Origin: Candidatus Oleimmundimicrobium sp.
GTDB lineage: Bacteria; Actinomycetota; Aquicultoria; UBA3085; Oleimmundimicrobiaceae
Direction: 5' to 3'
DNA: 50,713 bases
Assembly (NCBI RefSeq): GCF_030651595.1
Contig: NZ_JAUSCH010000065.1
Coordinates: 1-50,713, forward strand
The notes beneath the pieces were generated by a model. The model did not search any database. It saw only the letters and a program-made list of their open reading frames with translations, and was not told the DNA's origin. Shown here in pieces: positions 43,394 through 50,457 of the stretch (positions are counted from its first letter, which is position 1; every line of letters starts with the position of its first letter). Made by a program: the position numbers and the translations under genes.

Positions 43394-43571
43394 GTTCATT
43401 TTCTTACTCGCCTGAGAAAACGAACCAAAAGAAGGGCGGCCGATCATTTTTTTTAACGGCTTAAAAATTTACGGCTTGCTTGGGCGCCTGCAGAACTCGC
43501 TCCGATAATATCGGGGCTCAAACAGCTTCGGCGCTTGTTCCAAGCAAATCTATTTTTAAGCCTAAAAATGA
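43394..43571 (+). other. Structured repeat element, copy A (candidate ncRNA or mobile element)
   Basis: Hairpin P1: 43394-43404 with 43415-43425 (11 bp, one A-C mismatch). A conserved linker with CAAAAGAAGGGCGGCCGATC follows (43426-43445). Long stem P2: GGCTTAAAAAT (43458-43468) with ATTTTTAAGCC (43552-43562), then TTGCTTGG (43476-43483) with CCAAGCAA (43540-43547), then GCGCC (43484-43488) with GGCGC (43530-43534). Inside, AGAACTCG and CTCAAACAGCTTCGG flank a hairpin GCTCCGAT/ATCGGGGC. It ends in CCTAAAAATGA. Copy B is at 50458-50713. Confidence 0.65.
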
Positions 43572-43616
43572 TATGGCAGATGGCAGATGAAAAATAAAAG
43601 GGTAAGGATTAAGGAG

Positions 43617-43812
43617 AAGTTAAGTGGAGATTAAGCGGTGATTAAGTTGTAATTAAATAGAAACTGGGAAGAGATTATGTGGAAATTAAATAGAAATTAA
43701 GTGGTAATTGGGGAGATTAAATAGAAATTAGGCGGTAATTTCAATTAGTCTCAGTGAATTTCAATATCAGCACTCAGTAAAAATTAAATAGAGAGATTAG
43801 GTAGAGATTGAT
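43617..43812. repeat. Degenerate 11-bp tandem phrase array
   Basis: Variants of GTGGAGATTAAG, GGTAATT and ATAGAAATTAA repeat with a period of about 10-12 bases. The TAGTCTCAGTGAATTTCAA tail (43746-43764) corresponds to 6686-6704. No coding frame of interest. Confidence 0.55.
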
Positions 43813-43880
43813 AAAAAGGTTAAAGGGAACGGGTAAAGTTAATTTTTAGCTCCCAGCCGCCAGCCTTCAGGGGAAATATT

Positions 43881-43920
43881 CTCCCTCCCTTGATGGGAGG
43901 GGATTAAGGGGAGGGTGAAG
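43881..43920. repeat. CCCTCCC hairpin repeat
   Basis: CCCTCCC (43883-43889) and GGGAGGG (43895-43901) form a 7-bp stem with loop TTGAT, followed by GATTAAGGGGAGGGTGAAG. It is GC-rich against an AT-rich background and unlike the CCTGCC family. Confidence 0.55.
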
Positions 43921-43954
43921 GTGTTTTGTCTTTAACATCTTACATTTTTCTATA

Positions 43955-43975
43955 CCGTGCCTACCGGCAGGCAGG
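43955..43975 (-). repeat. CCTGCC-family unit, inverted
   Basis: The reverse complement equals the unit at 50552-50572 base for base over its 21 nt (CCTGCCTGCC...TAGGCACGG), so the unit exists in both orientations in this window. Confidence 0.65.
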
Positions 43976-44140
43976 TAATTTTTATTTTTTCGTTTTTATT
44001 TATTAATTTAACTAGCCATCGAGGCCGCCCGGTACGAGCCAGTACCTGGTAAGGCTGTGCTATCAGGCAGATAATCTATAAAAGAAGATTTTTTTTGGTG
44101 AGAGAGAACGGTTATAGTAAAATTATTTTAGGTGATTGCA

Positions 44141-44776
44141 TTGACACAAAAAAAATCAATTAAGATTGGCATAATGGGGGGCACGTTTGACCCCATCCAT
44201 AATGGTCATTTAGTTACAGCTGAAGAAGCCTTAGTTCAATTTAAACTGGATAAGGTGATTTTTGTACCCGCCGGGCAACCTCCTCATAAAGAAGTAAGAA
44301 AATCCTTAGATTCGGTTGAACGTTATCTTATGACGGTTATTGCAACAGCTTCAAATCCTGATTTTGAAGTATCAAAAATCGAGATTGATAAAGAAGGCCC
44401 CTCATATACGATAGATACGGTTCGAGAATTTAGGGAGATTTATGGGGATGAAGCGGAAATATATTTTATTACCGGAGCTGATGCAATACTTGAGATTATT
44501 ACTTGGCGAGATGCGAAAAAACTCGCTAAAATGTGCAAATTTATTGCTGCAACTCGACCGGGATATTGTCTGAAAAAATTTAAAGAACTACATGTTATTC
44601 CCAATGAAAACAAAGAGCCTGAACCCGGAAAACTGAAAGTTTATATAATGGAAATACCGGCTCTTGCTATTTCTTCAACTGATATCAGGCATCGCGTTTT
44701 ACATGGTTATTCAATAAAGTATCTTATGCCTGAGGGTGTTGCAAATTATGTCCTTAAACGTAAATTTTATAGGTGA
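44141..44776 (+). CDS. nadD: Nicotinate-nucleotide adenylyltransferase NadD
   Basis: NadD joins nicotinate mononucleotide and ATP in NAD synthesis. The nucleotidyltransferase motif GTFDPIHNGHL is near the N-terminus, YFITGADAILEI lies in the middle and ISSTDIRHRV at the C-terminus. I chose TTG 44141, six bases after AGGTG (44130-44134), which gives 211 residues; the GTG at 44132 is part of the ribosome site. NadD-yqeK is a standard pair, six bases apart here. Confidence 0.94.
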   Translation: MTQKKSIKIGIMGGTFDPIHNGHLVTAEEALVQFKLDKVIFVPAGQPPHKEVRKSLDSVERYLMTVIATASNPDFEVSKIEIDKEGPSYTIDTVREFREIYGDEAEIYFITGADAILEIITWRDAKKLAKMCKFIAATRPGYCLKKFKELHVIPNENKEPEPGKLKVYIMEIPALAISSTDIRHRVLHGYSIKYLMPEGVANYVLKRKFYR

Positions 44777-44782
44777 TTTTAT

Positions 44783-45367
44783 TTGAGGTATAGCGAAGAA
44801 AAAATTTTAAATTTGCTTTCTGAGTGGTTGGATGAAAAGCTTTTTGCCCATAGCTTGAGAGTTAGAAATACGGCTAAAGAAATGGCTCAAAAGTTTGGGG
44901 TTGATGTTAAAAAAGCGGCTTTGGCCGGGTTACTTCATGACTACGGAAAGGGCATAAAAAAGACTGATATAATTTTTGAAGCAAAAAAACTTGGTCTTTC
45001 CATAAATAGTGCTGAAGAATATGATCCATATTTACTTCATGCCCCAGTTGGAGCAAGGTTAATCTTTTCTCAATTAGGAATTAAAGATACAGATGTTATG
45101 CAGGCGGTAAGCCGGCACACCGTAGGAGAGCCGTTTATGTCGAAGCTAGATATGATAGTATATATAGCTGACATGATTGAGCCGACTCGTTCTTTCCCTG
45201 GCTTGGAGGAGATTAGAAACCTTGAAGGGAAGCAGCTGATTGAAGTTTTTGAGTTGGCTTATGCTCATACTCTTCATTATTTAATAAGAAATAAAAAATT
45301 AATTCACCCTAAATCATTCGAGGTTTGGAATTGGATTCAACTATCAAAAGAAAAAGAGATATATTAA
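44783..45367 (+). CDS. yqeK: HD-domain protein YqeK (symmetrical Ap4A hydrolase family)
   Basis: A 194-residue HD phosphohydrolase; family members split diadenosine tetraphosphate symmetrically. The metal ligands appear as HSLRV near residue 22, GLLHDYGKG near 52 and later HAPVGARL and SRHTVG, DMIVYIADMIEPTR. The TTG start follows AGGTG with seven-base spacing. Its 3' end overlaps the next gene by 37 bases. Confidence 0.93.
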   Translation: MRYSEEKILNLLSEWLDEKLFAHSLRVRNTAKEMAQKFGVDVKKAALAGLLHDYGKGIKKTDIIFEAKKLGLSINSAEEYDPYLLHAPVGARLIFSQLGIKDTDVMQAVSRHTVGEPFMSKLDMIVYIADMIEPTRSFPGLEEIRNLEGKQLIEVFELAYAHTLHYLIRNKKLIHPKSFEVWNWIQLSKEKEIY

Positions 45368-46401
45368 AAAAAGATTCAAGAGCATATAAAAGGCGAGAAA
45401 GAAAGAGAAAGAACAGACGCTTAATTATGCTTATTATTGGTGCTTCATTAATCGCCTTTTTGCTTATTTCGGGAATTAGTTCTTTTTTCTTTAAAAACAG
45501 AAATGCCGATAATCTTACTACCTCAAACTCGTCAACTACTACTTCAAACAAGAATGATAAGGTGGACGCGTCTTCCTTAAAACCTGAGCTCGGGGATACG
45601 GTTATTTTTTTGGTAATGGGTGTGCAGAAAGAGGGAGACAAAGAGACAGTTGCTGAAACACTGGCGTTATTTTGTGATTTAAAAGAGGGAATTATAAACG
45701 GGATATCTGTTCCAAAAGATGTCATCATTGAGATTCCGGGATTGGGTTTTGAGAAAGTCAGTGAGATGCTTTCTCTTAAAAAAGATTCCACGGCGATATC
45801 TGCCATTCAAAATCTTTTTGGGGTTGAGTTTCATGGTTATACAAAAATGAACCTCTTTGACCTGAAAGGAATCATGGATAAGAACGATTTTGAAAAAGTG
45901 TTCAATAATGCGATAAGTTCGGATATTCCAACAGAACACCAAAAAACAATATCATCGGTAATTGCTTTAATGGATCACAAAGAGGATATAAATATTTTAT
46001 CTCTTCCGGTAAAAAGCCACGCAGTTGGCCAGGAAATATACTATGAACCCGATAAAAAAGAGTTAGAAGGATTGCTTGCGCGTATTTGGGGAGTGAAAGT
46101 TGAAAAAGTCGAAAAAGCAAGGGTTATGGTTTTAAACGGATGCGGTGTTCCCGGAGTGGCGGGCGAGGTTGCAAGCAAATTAATAAATATGGGGTATCAA
46201 GTAGTAGGCACAAAAAATGCGGATAATTTTAAATATGAAGAAACCCAATTACTGGTTTATGGCGACAACGAGGATATCGCCAACAATATAAAAGAAACAT
46301 TGGGAGTTGGCACAATTATCATCCGAACTATTAATCAAGACGTAACTGATATTGTTGTGGTTGTCGGGAGGGATTATAATTCTAACGAAGAAGAAAATTA
46401 A
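45331..46401 (+). CDS. Membrane-anchored LCP-like protein with LytR_C domain
   Basis: A 356-residue protein. A very basic N-terminus (many Lys/Arg in the first 35 residues) precedes one membrane helix (about 37-55) and a Ser/Thr/Asn-rich linker. The central part (about 90-250) resembles an LCP phosphotransferase (LVMGVQKEGDKE, ISVPKDVIIEIPGLG, HGYTKMN) but lacks the Arg and Asp expected in RSDT and SIPRD. The C-terminal 90 residues are a LytR_C domain (VMVLNGCGVPGVAGEVASKL). TTG 45331 is seven bases after GAGG; TTG 45325 is also possible. The position between yqeK and rsfS matches the actinobacterial lytR-like gene. Confidence 0.8.
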   Translation: MDSTIKRKRDILKKDSRAYKRRERKRKNRRLIMLIIGASLIAFLLISGISSFFFKNRNADNLTTSNSSTTTSNKNDKVDASSLKPELGDTVIFLVMGVQKEGDKETVAETLALFCDLKEGIINGISVPKDVIIEIPGLGFEKVSEMLSLKKDSTAISAIQNLFGVEFHGYTKMNLFDLKGIMDKNDFEKVFNNAISSDIPTEHQKTISSVIALMDHKEDINILSLPVKSHAVGQEIYYEPDKKELEGLLARIWGVKVEKVEKARVMVLNGCGVPGVAGEVASKLINMGYQVVGTKNADNFKYEETQLLVYGDNEDIANNIKETLGVGTIIIRTINQDVTDIVVVVGRDYNSNEEEN

Positions 46402-46414
46402 AAGAGGCGGTTGT

Positions 46415-46789
46415 TTGTTAGATTCTAAAGAAATTGCCAGGATAGCTGCAAGAACGGCGGTTGACAAAAAAGCTGAAAACATTATTATTTTAAACTTAAG
46501 CAATTTACTGGGAATTGTTGATTATTTTGTAATTTGTGAAGGCAAAAATGACCGGCAGGTTGATTACATTTCAGAATTTATTAAAGAAAAATTGAGAGAA
46601 AATGGAGTTAAGCCGTACGGTGTTGAAGGAGACGGTAGAGCGGGATGGATTTTGTTAGATTATGGCAACGTGGTTATTCATGTGTTCACAAGCGAAGCGA
46701 GGCAATACTATCAAATTGAGCGTCTTTGGAAAGATGCCCCACATCTTGAATGGGAAGAAGTTTTAAAGCAAAAAGCAAACGCAGAATAA
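46415..46789 (+). CDS. rsfS: Ribosome silencing factor RsfS
   Basis: A 124-residue protein that binds L14 and keeps subunits apart under starvation. Typical motifs: DSKEIARIAARTAVDKKAENIIILNLS at the start (cut short here), YFVICEGKNDRQV and GDGRAGWILLDYGNVVIHVF. I chose TTG 46415, preceded by AGAGGCGG (46403-46410), because it matches the usual N-terminus; upstream in-frame starts lie inside the previous gene. Confidence 0.94.
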   Translation: MLDSKEIARIAARTAVDKKAENIIILNLSNLLGIVDYFVICEGKNDRQVDYISEFIKEKLRENGVKPYGVEGDGRAGWILLDYGNVVIHVFTSEARQYYQIERLWKDAPHLEWEEVLKQKANAE

Positions 46790-46791
46790 CG

Positions 46792-46821
46792 TTGACTTTA
46801 TTAAGCCGCATTTTATATAAT
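46792..46821 (+). promoter_or_regulatory. Promoter of the T-box-like leader and tRNA-Ala
   Basis: TTGACT (46792-46797), an 18-base spacer and a perfect TATAAT (46816-46821). The predicted start near 46828 is just upstream of the leader structure. It is one of the best promoters in the window. Confidence 0.7.
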
Positions 46822-46839
46822 AATTTGGAAATTAAATAA

Positions 46840-46960
46840 GTGGCTTTAAAGAGAAATAGTAGGCCTTAAACAGGAACTTAGAGAGCTGGAATGGCGAAAA
46901 TCAGTATCTGACCGGGTTGAATTCACCTTGGAGCTCGAATTCGAAAGTTATTTTTTTATT
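46840..46960 (+). promoter_or_regulatory. T-box-like leader, stem I
   Basis: The layout fits a T-box stem I: base helix 842-849 with 928-935 (7-8 bp with G-U pairs; numbers are 46xxx), AGTA at 46858-46861, the conserved AGAGAG bulge (46880-46885), an apical stem CTGG/TCAG (46886-46889, 46901-46904) with an ATGGCGAAAA loop, and ACCTTGGAGC after the specifier position. By alignment with known T-boxes the specifier would be TTC (46922-46924, Phe). I do not find a convincing TGGNACCGCG antiterminator sequence downstream; TGGTGAGCG at 46973-46981 is the nearest. The leader may be a decayed or atypical T-box. Confidence 0.55.
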
Positions 46961-47009
46961 AAGCTTCGCGTTTGGTGAGCGTTAAATCACCAAAAGAGAG
47001 CGAAATTTT

Positions 47010-47084
47010 GGGGATGTAGCTCAGTGGGAGAGCGCCTCCTTGGCGTGGAGGAGGTCGAGGGTTCAATCCCCTCCATCTCCACCA
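47010..47084 (+). tRNA. tRNA-Ala (anticodon GGC)
   Basis: Cloverleaf: acceptor GGGGATG/CATCTCC with the G3-U70 pair that identifies tRNA-Ala, D arm GCTC...GAGC, anticodon stem CCTCC/GGAGG with loop TTGGCGT (anticodon GGC), T arm GAGGG/CCCTC with TTCAATC, and an encoded CCA end. It lies between the T-box-like leader and leuS. Confidence 0.95.
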
Positions 47085-47097
47085 AGTAAAAATCGGC

Positions 47098-47141
47098 AAG
47101 TGTGCCCCGTGGTTGCGAAGCAATTTTACGGGGCTTCTTTG
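47098..47141 (+). terminator. Terminator-like hairpin after tRNA-Ala
   Basis: GCCCCGT (47104-47110) pairs with ACGGGGC (47128-47134); inside the loop TTGC/GCAA can pair. A TTCTTT tract follows. It probably ends the tRNA transcript; if the leader belongs to leuS it could be the regulated terminator. Confidence 0.6.
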
Positions 47142-47148
47142 TTAGTAT

Positions 47149-47154
47149 TATAAT
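47149..47154 (+). promoter_or_regulatory. Possible -10 box of leuS
   Basis: A perfect TATAAT just after the hairpin and about 60 nt before the GTG start. The -35 (TTTTAC around 47125) is weak and lies inside the hairpin. Confidence 0.35.
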
Positions 47155-47213
47155 TATTAGTTTATCTACTTTGTGGATGGTGGTAGTTTATGCCAGTTTT
47201 TTTTGGAGGTACT

Positions 47214-49676
47214 GTGGGAAAATATGATTTTGCGAAGATTGAAGAAAAATGGCAAAAGAAATGGGAAGAATCAAAGATATATGAAGTTTCAGAAGACCCA
47301 TCATTAACTAAAAAATATATCCTTGAAATGTTTCCATATCCTTCGGGAAATATTCATATGGGCCACGTGAGAAATTACTCCATAGGCGATGTGCTGGCTC
47401 GCTATAACAGGATGAAGGGTTACAATGTTCTTCATCCAATTGGTTATGATGCTTTTGGTATGCCGGCCGAAAATGCGGCAATAGCTCATGGAATTCATCC
47501 CAAAAATTGGACTTTTAAAAATATCAAGACTATGCGAACTCAATTAAGAGGTTTGGGCTTAAGCTATAACTGGGATCGTGAAATCATAACTTGCGAGCCA
47601 AAATATTATAAATGGGGCCAGTGGCTATTTTTGCAGTTTTACAAGAGAGGTTTGGTCTATCGTAAAAAAGCTAAAGTAAACTGGTGTAGCTCATGTGAAA
47701 CGGTTCTTGCCAACGAACAGGTTGAAGGAGGAAACTGCTGGAGATGTGGTACTCTGGTCGAGCCACGAGAACTTACCCAGTGGTTCTTTAAAATAACTGA
47801 CTACGCTGAAGAATTATTAAATGACCTTAACAAGCTTTCTGGTTGGCCTGAACAGGTAAAGATTATGCAGAAAAACTGGATTGGCCGAAGCGAGGGAGCT
47901 TGGGTTAAATTTTCACTCAAAGACGGCAAGACCATTACCGTGTTTACAACTCGTCCTGATACTCTTTTTGGCTGCACCTTCTTTTTGCTTGCACCGGAAC
48001 ATCCACTTGTTGACGAGCTCATCAAAGGGACTTCTTATGAAGATGAAGTTATTAAATTTAGAGAAAAAGTTGCAAGAAAAACTGAGATTGACAGAACATC
48101 AGCTGAAATTGAAAAGAACGGCTGCTTTACCGGCGCCCATATCATAAATCCCGTAAATGACCGAAAGATACCGATTTGGGTTGCCGATTACGTTTTAATG
48201 GAGTATGGAACCGGAGCGGTGATGGCGGTTCCTGCTCATGATGAAAGGGATTTTGCTTTTGCCAAGAAATACAACCTTCCAATAGAGCCGGTTATTCAAC
48301 CGGCAGGTAAAGATTTTAGCGCTGGGCTCAATGAAGCATATACCGGCGAGGGAATAATGATAAATTCCGGTCAGTTTACCGGAATGGTTAACAAAGAAGG
48401 GATTAAAGCTGTAACTAAGTGGTTGAAGGAGCAAGATAAGGGCGATTTTGCAGTTAATTACCGTTTAAGGGATTGGTTAATTTCTCGTCAGCGTTATTGG
48501 GGAAATCCAATTCCCATGATTTATTGTGATAAATGTGGCGCGGTTCCTGTTCCCGAAGAAGATTTGCCGGTGGTACTTCCGGATGATGTGGAGATTACCG
48601 AAAAAGGCGGCTCCCATTTAGCTAAAAACGAGGCCTTTATGAATACAACTTGTCCAAAATGTTCCGGGTCTGCTAAAAGAGAAACTGACACCATGGATAC
48701 ATTTACTTGTTCTTCCTGGTACTATATTCGCTTCGCAAGCCCTCATGAAGAGAATGGTCCTTTTGATGTAAATGCGGCTAATTATTGGATGTCGGTTGAC
48801 CAGTATATCGGTGGCATAGAGCATGCAATTTTACATCTTCTTTACTCTCGTTTCTTTACGAAAGTTTTAAAAGATATGGGCCTTTGTAGAGCCGAAGAGC
48901 CGTTTACTAACTTGCTTACCCAGGGGATGGTCATAAAAGACGGAGCTAAGATGTCTAAGTCTAAAGGAAATGTAGTTGATCCAAACGAGATAATTAAGAT
49001 TTATGGTGCAGATACTGCCAGACTGTTCATCCTTTTTGCTTCTCCACCTAAAAAAGAGCTTGAGTGGAGCGACCAAGGGGTTCAAGGTTCTTACAGATTT
49101 TTAAACAGAGTTTGGAGAATCGTTGAGAGAAACATAGAAGCCTCAAAGAAGAATAAAAAAGTTGAAGTAGATGAAATTGACCGAGAATTTCAGAGGATAA
49201 TTCACCGGACAATCAAGAAAGTCACAAATGATATTGAACGTTTCAATTTAAACACGGCTATAAGTGCCACAATGGAACTGGTAAATGCCAACCATAAATA
49301 TTATGACGATAAAAACGAGGCAAATATAAATCCGGAAGTTTTAGCTGAAGCTAACGAGAAATTGTTATTGCTTTTGGCTCCCTTTGCTCCTCATATTACT
49401 GAAGAGTTATGGGAGATGATAGGGGAAACGAAAAGTATTCATCAAGCAAAATGGCCGGTTTTTGATGCCGAGCTTGCAAAAGCCGAAGAGATAGCCCTTA
49501 TCGTTCAAGTTAATGGTAAGATGAGGGATAAAATAACTGTCCCGGCCGACATAGAAGAGGAAGAGATGAAAAAAATTGCCCTTTCCAGCGGCAGACTAAT
49601 TCAATTTATCAAAGGGAAAGAAGTTGTTAAGGTAATAGTTGTTCCAAAAAAACTTGTTAATGTGGTTGTGAGATAA
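47214..49676 (+). CDS. leuS: Leucyl-tRNA synthetase
   Basis: A class I synthetase of 820 residues. The HIGH motif reads HMGH (48-51) in PYPSGNIHMGHVRNYS; KMSKS is at 579-583. The editing domain has FTTRPDTLFG and an AVPAHDERD site. Zinc-like knuckles CSSC and CWRC, then CDKC and CPKC, are present. I chose GTG 47214, just after GGAGGT, since the protein then begins MGKYDFAKIEEKWQKKW as homologues do; an ATG eight codons earlier has no ribosome site. lepB overlaps the stop by one base. Confidence 0.96.
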   Translation: MGKYDFAKIEEKWQKKWEESKIYEVSEDPSLTKKYILEMFPYPSGNIHMGHVRNYSIGDVLARYNRMKGYNVLHPIGYDAFGMPAENAAIAHGIHPKNWTFKNIKTMRTQLRGLGLSYNWDREIITCEPKYYKWGQWLFLQFYKRGLVYRKKAKVNWCSSCETVLANEQVEGGNCWRCGTLVEPRELTQWFFKITDYAEELLNDLNKLSGWPEQVKIMQKNWIGRSEGAWVKFSLKDGKTITVFTTRPDTLFGCTFFLLAPEHPLVDELIKGTSYEDEVIKFREKVARKTEIDRTSAEIEKNGCFTGAHIINPVNDRKIPIWVADYVLMEYGTGAVMAVPAHDERDFAFAKKYNLPIEPVIQPAGKDFSAGLNEAYTGEGIMINSGQFTGMVNKEGIKAVTKWLKEQDKGDFAVNYRLRDWLISRQRYWGNPIPMIYCDKCGAVPVPEEDLPVVLPDDVEITEKGGSHLAKNEAFMNTTCPKCSGSAKRETDTMDTFTCSSWYYIRFASPHEENGPFDVNAANYWMSVDQYIGGIEHAILHLLYSRFFTKVLKDMGLCRAEEPFTNLLTQGMVIKDGAKMSKSKGNVVDPNEIIKIYGADTARLFILFASPPKKELEWSDQGVQGSYRFLNRVWRIVERNIEASKKNKKVEVDEIDREFQRIIHRTIKKVTNDIERFNLNTAISATMELVNANHKYYDDKNEANINPEVLAEANEKLLLLLAPFAPHITEELWEMIGETKSIHQAKWPVFDAELAKAEEIALIVQVNGKMRDKITVPADIEEEEMKKIALSSGRLIQFIKGKEVVKVIVVPKKLVNVVVR

Positions 49677-50257
49677 TGACAGAAGGAAAAGAAGCAATTA
49701 ACGAAGAGTTGTTTGAAAGCGAAGCTCCGGGTAAAGAATCAAAAAGCAGTCCCTTTTGGGCTTTTATAAAAGAGACGGTTTTTATAGTTATTGCAGCTTT
49801 TTTATTTTCATTTGTAATACGCTTATTTATTGTTGAGGCTTTTACAATTCAACAGCATTCCATGGACCCAACGCTTCATGATAGCGACCGAGTTCTTGTT
49901 AGCAAATTTATTTACCGTTTATCAGATATTGAGGATGGTGACATTATAATCCTTAAATCTCCCATGAATAAAACCGATTTTGTAAAGAGAGTTGTAGCTA
50001 CTGAAGGGCAAACGATTGAAATTAAAGAAGGCGTTTTGGTAATTGATGGAAAACCAGTCGAAGAATCCTATATAAAGAACCATGATTTAAGCGGACTTGA
50101 ACCAATCGAAATACCTCAGGACTACGTGTTTGTCGCCGGCGACAACCGGCCGAATAGTTATGATAGCCGCATCTTTGGGCCGATTCCTGAAGATGATGTG
50201 GTGGGGAAGGTATTTTTTATCTATTGGCCGGTGGATAGAATTGGGCTTGTAAATTAG
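49676..50257 (+). CDS. lepB: Signal peptidase I
   Basis: LepB removes signal peptides from secreted proteins. An N-terminal membrane helix (about 33-56) is followed by the nucleophile Ser62 in QHSMDPTL and the general base Lys104 in DFVKRVVA; GDNRPNSYDSRIFGPI is the conserved C-terminal box. The length of 193 residues fits the short Gram-positive type. The ATG overlaps the leuS stop (TAATG), so the two are coupled. Confidence 0.95.
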   Translation: MTEGKEAINEELFESEAPGKESKSSPFWAFIKETVFIVIAAFLFSFVIRLFIVEAFTIQQHSMDPTLHDSDRVLVSKFIYRLSDIEDGDIIILKSPMNKTDFVKRVVATEGQTIEIKEGVLVIDGKPVEESYIKNHDLSGLEPIEIPQDYVFVAGDNRPNSYDSRIFGPIPEDDVVGKVFFIYWPVDRIGLVN

Positions 50258-50279
50258 CTTTCAACTTGTTGAAAGCTAA
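50254..50279 (+). terminator. Perfect hairpin at the lepB stop codon
   Basis: TTAGCTTTCAAC (50254-50265) and GTTGAAAGCTAA (50268-50279) are 12-nt perfect complements. The lepB TAG (50255-50257) lies in the left arm. No U-tract follows, so it may stabilise the mRNA end rather than terminate. Confidence 0.5.
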
Positions 50280-50457
50280 TGGTTGTGAGCTAGTCATTGC
50301 GAGCGGAGCGCGGCAATCTCGTTTTAATCATAACGTTTGATTTTTACGTCTATTTTTTTAAAACTTAGTTTTATTAATTTATTTTTTTTGTGGGTTGTTC
50401 TTGGACTCTGGTTTGCCTCCCTATTCACTCGACTCTCTCATTGCGAAACTTTATTTC
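50280..50457. repeat. Spacer with the 28-nt GTCATTGCGAGCG repeat
   Basis: The repeat at 50293-50320 is the uninterrupted form of the composite repeat at 10060-10143. The remainder is T-rich and carries no credible gene; two overlapping open frames of about 100 codons that start here run through copy B and look spurious. Confidence 0.5.

Larger units (their letters stand above)
43241..44140. repeat. Repeat-rich 0.9-kb region between proA and nadD
   Basis: No credible gene is seen. In order it holds: a 41-nt palindrome, a CCTGC-type unit, a structured element (copy A), a degenerate 11-bp tandem array, a CCCTCCC hairpin repeat, an inverted CCTGCC-type unit and a small GGTAC/GTACC hairpin (44031-44046), followed by a weak promoter-like region (TATAGT at about 44113). 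The main parts are listed separately. Different repeat types are packed together, as if this were a tolerated insertion site. Confidence 0.6.

Noticed and set aside
43617-43812. Possible CRISPR array
   Set aside because: Units are about 11 bp and degenerate with no regular unique spacers, and no cas genes are near.
43394-44131. Transposase remnant in the proA-nadD gap
   Set aside because: No open frame with transposase motifs is present; the inverted stems belong to short noncoding repeats.
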